From Minicystis rosea (lineage in GTDB: Bacteria > Myxococcota_A > Polyangia > Polyangiales > Polyangiaceae): a stretch of DNA of 64,000 nt. Under the pieces are notes generated by a model, which was not told where the DNA came from, made no database searches, and was given only the letters and a program-made list of their open reading frames with translations. The position numbers were made by a program, and so were the translations under genes. This document shows, piece after piece, positions 16,634 to 24,275 of the stretch. Within the stretch, counting starts at the first letter, position 1, and each line of letters starts with the position of its first letter. The stretch covers positions 3,872,501 through 3,936,500 of the forward strand of contig CP016211.1 in the NCBI GenBank assembly GCA_001931535.1, read 5' to 3'.

Positions 16634-17018
16634 AGGCGTGATCGACCAGCTCTGACAGCGAGTCGCACGAACTGTCGAGATCGCCTGAAGCACGGGAGTC
16701 GCAGGTGGGTTGCAATCGTGCCCTGTCCCGATTCACGCTCGCGCGGTTCGTGAGCTTGGTCACGGCCTCGATTGTCGGAGAATGCCTGACGAGATCGTCG
16801 ACGCACCGCGTCTCCGTCCCGCGACGAGGCGCGCGGCCCATTGCCGCAAAAGGCGGCGGCGGCCTCGATTCGCCGCTGATTTCGAGCGCGCCTCGCCGCT
16901 CTGGGGCCGGTTGTTCGCTCGATCGAAGATTGAGGGCACTGGCATCAACGAAAGCAGCATACGTCCGCATGGTGTGATAGCGTCCGGACGCTTTGTGCCC
17001 CAATCATTGGAGTCATCC
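16634..17018. other. Intergenic region before the TetR gene
   Basis: No convincing gene or motif copy is seen in these 385 nt. The last bases hold GGAG at 17009, a ribosome binding site for the GTG at 17019. Confidence 0.5.
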
Positions 17019-17629
17019 GTGACGACAGAGCCGCCCCGAAAAGGACCTATCGCCTCGCCGCTCGCGCCGACGCGCGTGACGAGCGCCGCAAGCGCATCCT
17101 CGATGCTGCGTACGAAGCCTTTGGTGCCCGCCGTTATGAGGACGTCACGCTCGCGGAGGTGGCCACGCGCGCCGGTCTCAGCGAGCGCACCGTCTACCGC
17201 CTCTTCGGCACCAAAAAACGCCTCCTCACGGCTTGGTTGAAGGAGATTGCGCCCAACATCGGTCCGCCGCCCGAGCCTTCGCTGCGCAACGACAGCCGCG
17301 CGTTCGTGCGCGTCATGGTCGAGTTCTACGAGCAGCGCGGCCCCGCCCTCCTCAACATGCTGGCGCAGGAGAGCTCGGTTGCGGCGCTCCGGCCCATCCT
17401 CGACTGGGGCCGGATGCGCTACGACGAAGGCATCGAGCGCGGCCTCGGCCACCTCCTCCGCGGTTATCGCGGGGCCGCGCGCAAACGACGTCATCACCAG
17501 CTCGTGGTGATTTGCGATGTCTACACTTGGAGCCTGCTCCGTCATGGCCGCAAGCTCTCGCAGAACGAGGTGGTGAAGGTGCTCGAGGACATGCTCGCCA
17601 TCTTCGAGACCACCGCCCTCCCCGGCTGA
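17019..17629 (+). pseudogene. TetR-family regulator with apparent one-base frameshift near the start
   Basis: The helix-turn-helix and ligand domain are clear from about 17045 on: RILDAAYEAFGARRYEDVTL, then LAEVATRAGLSERTVYRLFG, then an all-helical C-terminal domain of about 150 residues. No ATG, GTG or TTG opens that frame at a sensible place. The GTG at 17019 has GGAG 6 nt upstream and starts MTTEPPRK in another frame. Adding one A to the AAAA run at 17039-17042 joins them into MTTEPPRKRTYRLAARAD, a normal TetR N terminus. A single-base indel is therefore likely. It is the only DNA-binding regulator in the cellulose locus and hence the best local candidate to bind the 25-bp motif (inference). 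Confidence 0.72.
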
Positions 17630-17771
17630 CGACACCCACGCAGCCGCGCTCTGCCCCGCTCGGATTCCGCGACATCCCCTCTCCTCCCGTTCCGGCGCGT
17701 CAACCACCATGACGCGCTCGCCCCGGTTTTCGCCGCACGGCGTCGACACCGCGTCGCCTCTCATCACGTTT

Positions 17772-17796
17772 ATTTCGTGTCAGTTGTCACTGCCAA
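17772..17796 (-). promoter_or_regulatory. Cellulase-locus operator-like motif, site 5
   Basis: On the minus strand: TTGGCAG, 7 nt, TGACACGAAAT; 5 of 7 and 11 of 11 matches. It lies 92 nt before the start of the CxxCH lipoprotein gene, just upstream of a possible -10 (TATACT at 17850-17855). Confidence 0.55.
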
Positions 17797-17887
17797 ATTG
17801 CTGGTAGAAGCCCCGGCGGCGTGAGAGACTTCACGGGTCGGGACTTTCGTATACTTCGAGCTCGCAGACTTCTGAGGAGGGTGAGTG

Positions 17888-19822
17888 ATGCGCATCGTTA
17901 TCACCGGCAGCATTTTGGGCATCCTCGCCGCCGCCGGCTGCACGGCGGGCGGGGACAACACGTTTCACAACACCACCGGCAGCGGCGCCGGCTCCGTGGG
18001 CGGCAGCAACGGCACGGGCGGCGAAATCATCAGCTTCGGTGACGGCGGGCCCGGCACCGGCGGATCCACCAGCGGTGGAGATACGGTGGTGAAGCCGGGC
18101 TGCACGTCCAACTGTCAAGACTTCCCCGCCACACCCATCCTCGACGGCGCCGTCCCCGCCGACCCGGGAAGCTTGTTCGGCGCGCCGGGCACCTTCTCCT
18201 CGGAGCTCTGCGTCGCCGAGCCGCAGCTCGGGAGCGCCAATGCCCCGGGCGCGCTCGTCCCGGCGAACTGGCTGCGCATGCGCTTCCGCGTGAAGCCCGC
18301 GAACGGCGAGAACCTCTTCGAGATTCGCATCAAGGCGCCAAGCCAAGCGAACGAGCTCGTCGTCTATACGACCAACACCATTTGGTCCATCCCCAAAGAG
18401 ATCTGGGAGGCGATGGGCGTCAAGGGCAACGCCATCGATCAGCCCATCACGGTCACCATCCGCGGCGTCAACTCCGCTTCTCCCGGCACGCCCACCGGGG
18501 CCACCGGCACGTTCACCATCGCTCCGGTCACCGCCGGTGGATCGATGGTGTACTGGGCGGCGACGTCGTCCGAGGTCACGCCGTCGACGAGCAAGCTCGT
18601 CGGCTTCTACGTCGGCAACGAGACCACCATCGACGCGCTGACGATCCCGGAAGTCCAGCAGACAGCCATTCTGGCCGAGGGCGGGCGCGATCTACGCGGC
18701 ATGTACAGCGATCCGAAGGGCGTCCCCGCCGGTCACGTGCAGTGCATCGGCTGCCACGTGTCCACGCCCGACGGCCTCGCGGTCGGTTACACGGATCACT
18801 GGCCGTGGAACAACGTCATCACCACCATCGAGGACAAGAAGGCTGGGCAGATCCCGACCTGGTACACCCAAGGCGCGCAGCGGCTCCTGAACCAGCCTTG
18901 GATGGGGATGATCACCTTCTCCAAGGCGCACTGGAAGGATGGAGATCGCGTCGGCATCACCTCGTATGCGTCGCGCGACGTCGGCGTGGGCTTCACGGAC
19001 AGCTGGGGCACGGGCGGTGACAAGCTGGCTTGGTTCGAGCTCGACACCACCGTGAGCATTCCGTGGACGCAAGGTCAGAATGCGCCGACGAACCAGGCCA
19101 TTCAGGCCGCGCAGGGCACGGCGTGGGGCTTCATCAACCTCACGGGCGAGACGCGCGCCGCGTCCACCCCGAGCTGGAGCCACGATGGTCAGACCATCGT
19201 TTACACCTCGACCACCAAAACGCAGGACGGCCGCCTCGGTGACGACGCCGAAACCGACATCTACACCGTCCCTTACAACAACCGCATGGGCGGTCAGGTC
19301 GCGCCGGTCCAAGGCGCGGCGACCCCGGGCGTGTCCGAGTATTATCCGTCGTTCTCGGCCGACGACAAGCTCATCGCCTACAACCGCGCCGGGGCGACCA
19401 ACGGCAAGATCTATTATCGGCCGGACGGCGAAGTGTACGTGATCCCCGCGGCGGGCGGCACGCCGGTGCGCCTCGCGGCCAACGATCCTCCCGCGTGCAC
19501 CGGCCAGAAGAGCCCGGGCATCATCAACAGTTGGGCCAAGTGGTCGCCGACCGTACTGACGCACGGCAATGGAAATTCGTACTACTGGATGATCTTCTCG
19601 TCCGCGCGCGATTACCCGGGTGCGTTCATCGTGCCGGCCAATCAATACAGCCCGGCCGATACCCGATCTTCGCAGCTTTACATGGCGGCCGTGGTCCGCG
19701 ACAAGGATGGGAAGATCACCACCTATCCGGCGGTCTACATCTGGAATCAGGGCCCCTCTTCCAGCAACCTGACGCCGGCGTGGGACATCTTCCAGATCCC
19801 GCCGCCGCCGCCGGTCAAGTAG
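17888..19822 (+). CDS. Lipoprotein with CxxCH heme-binding motif and TolB-like beta-propeller repeats
   Basis: A 644-residue predicted lipoprotein (LAAAGC, Cys18) with a Gly-rich spacer. A beta domain (about 75-260) precedes VQCIGCHVST (about residue 280), a single c-type heme attachment motif. The rest has PD40/TolB-like blades: TPSWSHDGQTIVYTSTT, YYPSFSADDKLIAYNRAG and EVYVIPAAGGTPVRLA. The mix of one heme site and a propeller suggests a surface electron-transfer or ligand-binding protein; no enzyme family is assigned. AGGAGGG lies about 8 nt before the ATG. A motif site (17772) upstream and a GH5 gene facing it place it in the cellulose locus, where oxidative polysaccharide attack is one possible role (speculative). 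Confidence 0.7.
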   Translation: MRIVITGSILGILAAAGCTAGGDNTFHNTTGSGAGSVGGSNGTGGEIISFGDGGPGTGGSTSGGDTVVKPGCTSNCQDFPATPILDGAVPADPGSLFGAPGTFSSELCVAEPQLGSANAPGALVPANWLRMRFRVKPANGENLFEIRIKAPSQANELVVYTTNTIWSIPKEIWEAMGVKGNAIDQPITVTIRGVNSASPGTPTGATGTFTIAPVTAGGSMVYWAATSSEVTPSTSKLVGFYVGNETTIDALTIPEVQQTAILAEGGRDLRGMYSDPKGVPAGHVQCIGCHVSTPDGLAVGYTDHWPWNNVITTIEDKKAGQIPTWYTQGAQRLLNQPWMGMITFSKAHWKDGDRVGITSYASRDVGVGFTDSWGTGGDKLAWFELDTTVSIPWTQGQNAPTNQAIQAAQGTAWGFINLTGETRAASTPSWSHDGQTIVYTSTTKTQDGRLGDDAETDIYTVPYNNRMGGQVAPVQGAATPGVSEYYPSFSADDKLIAYNRAGATNGKIYYRPDGEVYVIPAAGGTPVRLAANDPPACTGQKSPGIINSWAKWSPTVLTHGNGNSYYWMIFSSARDYPGAFIVPANQYSPADTRSSQLYMAAVVRDKDGKITTYPAVYIWNQGPSSSNLTPAWDIFQIPPPPPVK

Positions 19823-19840
19823 CGTGATGTGACCGAAGCG

Positions 19841-19866
19841 CCCTCCACGGGTCGTGCCGTGGAGGG
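19841..19866. terminator. Bidirectional terminator hairpin
   Basis: CCCTCCACGG, loop GTCGTG, CCGTGGAGGG; 10-bp perfect stem between the convergent CxxCH lipoprotein and GH5 genes. Confidence 0.75.
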
Positions 19867-19889
19867 CGAGCGGGCATGTTCATCTATCT

Positions 19890-21068
19890 TCAATCGAGCA
19901 GCGCGGACTTGAGGGCGGCGTTCCAACTGCGGGTCTGGCGGTCGTAGATTTTGAAGGTGCCGCCATCGTCCCAATAGGCCCAGCCGATGCCGAGGCGCTC
20001 GGCGGAGCGGCGGACGGCGCATGTCCAGGTGACGCGCGAGGCCATGTCGGCTTTGTCGCCGGCGCCGAACTCCCCCATGTAAAGGCGCAGCTTGGTGCGA
20101 TCCATGTAGGCGCGCGCCATTTGGAACTCTTGATTCACCGTGGCCATGCCGCCGGGGTTGTCGGACGCGGCAACCGTGTTGTAGCCGCGGAACCAGGCGG
20201 CGACCCAATCGATCTGCTGCGCGGCCGGCGCGGGCTGGATGGGCGCGCTCGGCGGGCCGGGGAAGACGACGCCGGTGGTGGCGTATTCGGGCGGCATCCA
20301 CGACATGCCTTGATGGGTGAAGAGGATGGGCTGATAGGTGTGGAAGCTCGCGACGAGGTGCGGATCGCCGGTGGGGATGGTGAGGTTCTGCAGCTCTTTG
20401 GCGGCCGCCCAGAAAGTGCTGTCGACGATGATCTCGCGGGCGGGGTCGATGCCGCGGACGACGCGAATGCCTTCGGCGAGGAGGGTATTCCAGCGGTCGG
20501 CGGTGAGCTTGTCTGTGGGCTCGTTGAGGAGCTCGAGAAAGACGGTGGCGGGGCGGCCGCGATAACGCGCGGCGATTTGACGCCAGAGGCCGAGGAAGCG
20601 GGCGGCGTGCGCGTCGGGCTCCTTCATGAGCTCTTCGTAATGGTGCAAATCGACGATGGCGGCGAGGCCGCGGCTCTGCGCTTGATCGATGGCCCAATCG
20701 ACGCGCTGGAAGAAGGCCTCGTCGATGGTGAAAGGCGCCGTGGCCTGCGCGTGCGCCGAGAACCGCACGGGGATGCGCACGTGATCGAAGCCTGCTGCGG
20801 CGATGGCCTCGAAGAGCTCGGGGGTGAGCGTCACGCCCCAAGCACCTTCGGTGGGCGCGTCGAGCGCATTGCCCACGTTCATCCCCCGGCGAAGCACGCC
20901 CGTGGGGCGCGGGCCGCCGGGGGGACAGCCGGTGAGCGGCGATTGCCCTGCTCCACCGCCGCCGGTGGGCGCGGCGGTGGGCACATCGGGAATGCAGCCG
21001 AAGAGGCCCGTGAGGCTCACGAGGCCGGCGAGACCGAGGAGTGGTTTCAGCACGGATCGCAGCGGCAT
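19890..21068 (-). CDS. GH5-family cellulase lipoprotein
   Basis: A 392-residue predicted lipoprotein (LFGC, Cys25) with one GH5 barrel. MNVGNALDAP, FDHVRIPVRF and VDLHHYEELM match the first strands; LLNEPTD gives acid/base Glu183 and YMGEFGAG gives nucleophile Glu333; WAYWDDGGTF is the usual end. It most likely hydrolyses internal beta-1,4-glucan bonds at the cell surface, though other GH5 beta-glycanase specificities are possible. The ATG at 21068 is chosen because the lipoprotein leader MPLRSVLKPLLGLAG starts there; the open frame upstream has no leader. Motif site 6 lies about 45 nt upstream. Confidence 0.92.
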   Translation of the reverse strand: MPLRSVLKPLLGLAGLVSLTGLFGCIPDVPTAAPTGGGGAGQSPLTGCPPGGPRPTGVLRRGMNVGNALDAPTEGAWGVTLTPELFEAIAAAGFDHVRIPVRFSAHAQATAPFTIDEAFFQRVDWAIDQAQSRGLAAIVDLHHYEELMKEPDAHAARFLGLWRQIAARYRGRPATVFLELLNEPTDKLTADRWNTLLAEGIRVVRGIDPAREIIVDSTFWAAAKELQNLTIPTGDPHLVASFHTYQPILFTHQGMSWMPPEYATTGVVFPGPPSAPIQPAPAAQQIDWVAAWFRGYNTVAASDNPGGMATVNQEFQMARAYMDRTKLRLYMGEFGAGDKADMASRVTWTCAVRRSAERLGIGWAYWDDGGTFKIYDRQTRSWNAALKSALLD

Positions 21069-21111
21069 CACGCGGACGATATCACGCGCCTGGTTTCGCC
21101 GGCTGCAAATG

Positions 21112-21136
21112 AAGTCATTCTTGGGTGCCACGAAAT
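21112..21136 (+). promoter_or_regulatory. Cellulase-locus operator-like motif, site 6
   Basis: AAGTCAT, 7 nt, TGCCACGAAAT. Across GTCATTCTT...CACGAAATG it is nearly identical to site 3, including part of the spacer. It lies just upstream of the GH5 gene. Confidence 0.6.
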
Positions 21137-21262
21137 GAAGCGAATGGGATGCGGGCCGAGCGCGACGCGGCGCATCGCGAGGAGGCCGTGGACGGCAGCG
21201 TGGATGGGAGGAGCGGAGAGGTGCCGTGGGAACATGGTCCGGGTGCACCTGTCGGTGCCCAC

Positions 21263-22144
21263 GTGCAGAGATCCGGGTGCGGACGAGGATGTCGGAGACG
21301 TTGGGTGTGCTTCGTCGGTGGGATGTTCGGCGCGGCGATGATGGGGTGCGGGGCGCCGGCCGCGATGCCGGCGAGCACGGTCGCGCTGGATCCGGTGGTC
21401 GCGACGGTCGAGCCGCCGTCGCCTTCGGAGCGGCTTTTGGCGCTGCTGACGGAGGACAATCCAAGGCTGCTTCGCGTGTCGATGTCGATCGTGGCGATCG
21501 GTGATGACGGCGCACGACGGAGGGCCGGAGCGCGTCTCGTCGCGCTTGCGCGTGCGGTCGGATCGCCGGCGTGGCGGGAGGCGGATCTGGCGCGGTTCGT
21601 CGAAGAAAGAAGCGATGCGGAGGCGGCGGTCATGACGGCGGCGCAGGCCGAGCGACGCGAGGAGGAGCTGCTCGAGAGGGTCTTTTCGGCGATGAGCGTC
21701 GTCGGTGGAGCCGACGTGGTGGCGTTGGGGATGTCGATGGCCGAGGATGAGGCGGCGCCGGTCGAACGAAGGCGCATGGCGCTGCGTATGGTGGAGCGGG
21801 CGCTCGATGCCCGCGACGAGGTTGGGCACGTGCGCGCCGCGCGGATCGCGGCGAAGCTGCCTGCGTCGATCGGGCCGAATGGAGCGAGCGTGCCGGCGGT
21901 GATGGCGTACCTGCAGCGCGCGGCGAAGAGTTGTTATCTGCGCGCGTTGCGGGATGACCCAGCGCTCTCGGGTCAGGCGCGGGTCACGTTGCGGGTCGAT
22001 GCGCGCGGTCGGGTGGTGAGCGGCGTCGCGGGAGATGCGTTGCCGGATGCGCTCCGGCAATGCCTCACCGAGGCGGTGCGGCGGGTCCAGACGATGGATG
22101 CACAAGGGGAGATGGTGGTGCCATTCCTGTTCCGAGCGCAGTAG
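21263..22144 (+). CDS. Putative lipoprotein with C-terminal TonB/AgmX-like domain
   Basis: A helical, Ala/Arg-rich protein (about 293 residues) with a hydrophobic stretch ending in MMGC (likely lipobox). The middle is helical (EREEELLERVF-like pattern, no family recognised). The last 70 residues, CYLRALRDDPALSGQARVTL then VDARGRVVSG then CLTEAVRRV, match the AgmX/PglI or TonB-C-like domain common in myxobacterial envelope proteins. The start is uncertain: GTG 21263 gives a positively charged leader; GTG 21305 has a better ribosome site (GGAG, 7 nt) but no charged residues; the frame is open back to 21125. It is divergent from GH5 and shares motif site 6. Confidence 0.6.
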   Translation: MQRSGCGRGCRRRWVCFVGGMFGAAMMGCGAPAAMPASTVALDPVVATVEPPSPSERLLALLTEDNPRLLRVSMSIVAIGDDGARRRAGARLVALARAVGSPAWREADLARFVEERSDAEAAVMTAAQAERREEELLERVFSAMSVVGGADVVALGMSMAEDEAAPVERRRMALRMVERALDARDEVGHVRAARIAAKLPASIGPNGASVPAVMAYLQRAAKSCYLRALRDDPALSGQARVTLRVDARGRVVSGVAGDALPDALRQCLTEAVRRVQTMDAQGEMVVPFLFRAQ

Positions 22145-22390
22145 GGGTGCGAGGATTGGGCACGGCAGGTGTCGATGCGCCACCGCACGCAATGCGGGTA
22201 CGCATTCAGCGATGCGCCGATGGTTGCCGGGATCTCGTGCGCGCCGACGTCGAAGGCCGACGGCAGCAAAAGGATCTTTCAGGCGGGCGCGCTGTCATAC
22301 TCGCACGCCGTCCTCGACAATCATTCTCGATCCGTAGAAGGCTTTTTCTGCGCGCCGGCGTACCGCCGGCCACCACCACGAGGGCATGCC

Positions 22391-23064
22391 ATGCGACGGA
22401 TCCCGCTCTCTTATGGACTCTTGCATTACCTCGAAGAGCTCGAATACACCGAGTCCGCGCTCCTTGCCGACGACGATACCCAAGCGCTTGCTCTCGCGTT
22501 CACGCAGGAGATCCACCATTGGGATGGCATCTTCAAGATCGAGCGGATTTCCCGGCGGGAATTGATCCGCGCCGAGGCCGTGGTCGCGGTGCGGAACGAG
22601 CAGCTCGACGCGACGACGACGGCCTTCGCCAGCGCGGCGCGCGAGCTCGCGCCCGAGATCTTGCCGCGGGTGTTCACCATGGCGCCGGGTCGCTTCATCC
22701 GCACCAAGCTGCGTGATCAAGCGGAGCGGACGAGGATGATCGTGGTGAAGGAGATAAGCAAGCTCCCCCCGGTAACCCGGTGTCGATGTTCGGTGAAAAG
22801 CTCATGGATCTCGCCGAAAGCACGCTCGATGCGCTCCACGCGCGGGCCCTCGCCAAAGGCGCCACCGCGACGGCCGACAACGACATCGACGAATGGAAGG
22901 AAGGCATCAATTCGCTGCGTGCCCTCACGTGGGCCGAGCTCCTCACGATCGCCGACGAGAAGGGCTATCCGAAGAGCTGGGCGGAGGCGTTTTATCGCCG
23001 GTCGCACGAGGACGAGAAGAAGGGCGCGGGCGCTTCGGCGGTGCTCAACCCCGTCGCGCCGTGA
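22391..23064 (+). pseudogene. Hypothetical helical protein split by a one-base frameshift
   Basis: No family recognised. From the ATG at 22391 (MRRIPLSYGLLHYLEELEYT) the frame is charged and helical to KEISKLPP, then turns to nonsense. The next frame continues with GNPVSMFGEKLMDLAESTLD and an acidic helical region to NPVAP, ending at 23064. One extra C in the six-C run at 22765-22770 would join them into about 224 residues. A GAGGG site precedes the ATG. The three-base codon bias on both sides supports one original gene. It is cytoplasmic, with no membrane segment. Confidence 0.6.
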
Positions 23065-23071
23065 GCGGCGC
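23056..23071. terminator. Short GC hairpin overlapping a stop codon
   Basis: GCGCCG, loop TGAG, CGGCGC between two convergent genes only 16 nt apart; the loop includes the stop codon of the upstream gene. Confidence 0.45.
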
Positions 23072-23080
23072 GGTGTGAGG

Positions 23081-24199
23081 TCACGGCACCGATTTGCAAT
23101 CGGCGGCGCAACCGTCGCCGCCGATGGTGTTGCCGTCGTCGCACGCTTCACCGGCGTCGAGGATGCCGTCGCCGCAGCGGGGCACGGTGCAATCGGGGCG
23201 ACACGGGGCGGGCTCGTCGAGGGCGATCAAGGTGACCGTGGTGGTGAGATCGAGCGGGACGAGGGCGCCGTCGCCGTCGATGAAGCGGAAGGTGTCGATG
23301 CCCACGAGGAACGAAGGCTCCACGTCGATGATCCACGTTCCGGGGAACGGGAGGGCCGAGAAGGCGCCGCCGTCGGTGTTGCCGTCGAAGCTCCAATCAC
23401 CGAGGGCGGAGGTGTCGCCGTCCATGAAGAGCTCCTCGCTCTTGTCGTCGGCGACGGCGATGACGACGCCCGCGGGGAGGCCGAAGAAGCGCTGGATTAC
23501 GTGGGATTTGGGCTGCTTCTGGCCGGAGGCGTCCACGTCGACGCCGTGCTCGGTGACGAGGCTGAGCACGCCGGTGGCGAGGTTGCGGTGAAGGAAGAGC
23601 TCGCTCGCGCCGAGGGCCTCGAGGCCGGTGTGCGCGCTGGACGAGCTGTAGGAATAGAAGGTGACGATGTCGCTCGGGCGATCGAGCGGGCGCACGGGCC
23701 GGAGGAGCGAGCCTTGGCGTAAGAGGATGGCGGGACGATCGGCGTTGGCCGGGCCGGCGTCGCAAGCTTCCACACCGGCGTGAACGAAGCCGTCGCCGCA
23801 CTTCGCGAGGAAGCAACGCGAGGTGCAGGCGTCGGTGTCGTCGGCGTTGCCGTCGTCGCATTCTTCGCCGGGATCGAGGACGCCGTCGCCGCAGGTGGGG
23901 ATGGCGCAGTTGTTCCGGCACGCGTCGGTGTTGACGGTGTTCGCGTCGTCGCAGCCTTCGACGCCGCTCCACACCACGCCGTCACCGCAGCGCGCGAAGC
24001 GACACGTGTGCAGACACGTATCGGTGTCGTCGGCGTTGCCGTCGTCGCATTCCTCGCCGGCGTCGACGATGCCGTTGCCGCAGGTGGGCTCGGCGATGAG
24101 GGATGGCGCGCTCAAGCTCGAGCGCGCGCCGCAACCGGGGATGAGCGCGGATCCCGCGAGGAACAACGCTGCGCCGAGGTACGGGCGATCGAGGAGCAT
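23081..24199 (-). CDS. Lipoprotein with five DUF4215 cysteine-rich repeats
   Basis: A 372-residue predicted lipoprotein (LIPGC, Cys23). Four myxobacterial DUF4215 repeats (CGNGIVDAGEECDDGN-type) follow the leader, the fourth degenerate; one more closes the C terminus (CGDGILDAGEACDDGNTIGG). Between them is a beta-rich domain of about 190 residues with no family call (DIVTFYSYSSSSAHTG, WIIDVEPSFLVGIDTFRF), possibly adhesive. DUF4215 repeats are short disulfide-bonded modules of exported proteins; their exact role is unknown. The ATG at 24199 is preferred over 24238 because it starts the leader. Confidence 0.8.
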   Translation of the reverse strand: MLLDRPYLGAALFLAGSALIPGCGARSSLSAPSLIAEPTCGNGIVDAGEECDDGNADDTDTCLHTCRFARCGDGVVWSGVEGCDDANTVNTDACRNNCAIPTCGDGVLDPGEECDDGNADDTDACTSRCFLAKCGDGFVHAGVEACDAGPANADRPAILLRQGSLLRPVRPLDRPSDIVTFYSYSSSSAHTGLEALGASELFLHRNLATGVLSLVTEHGVDVDASGQKQPKSHVIQRFFGLPAGVVIAVADDKSEELFMDGDTSALGDWSFDGNTDGGAFSALPFPGTWIIDVEPSFLVGIDTFRFIDGDGALVPLDLTTTVTLIALDEPAPCRPDCTVPRCGDGILDAGEACDDGNTIGGDGCAADCKSVP

Positions 24200-24220
24200 G
24201 ACCGCACGATGCCGATGCGG

Positions 24221-24245
24221 CGCGCCGGCGCCAAGCACCGGCGCG
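24221..24245 (-). terminator. Hairpin after the second FecR-VIT-vWA gene
   Basis: CGCGCCGG and CCGGCGCG, 8-bp stem with a 9-nt loop, 31 nt past the stop at 24276; could end that transcript. Confidence 0.4.
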
Positions 24246-24275
24246 CGCTGCGGATGGGTGGATGCGTGGCTGCGA

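Noticed and set aside
6403..22770. Programmed -1 frameshifting as explanation for the three split genes
   Set aside because: No canonical slippery heptamer with a downstream pseudoknot is seen, and the genes are unrelated; single-base indels explain all three more simply.
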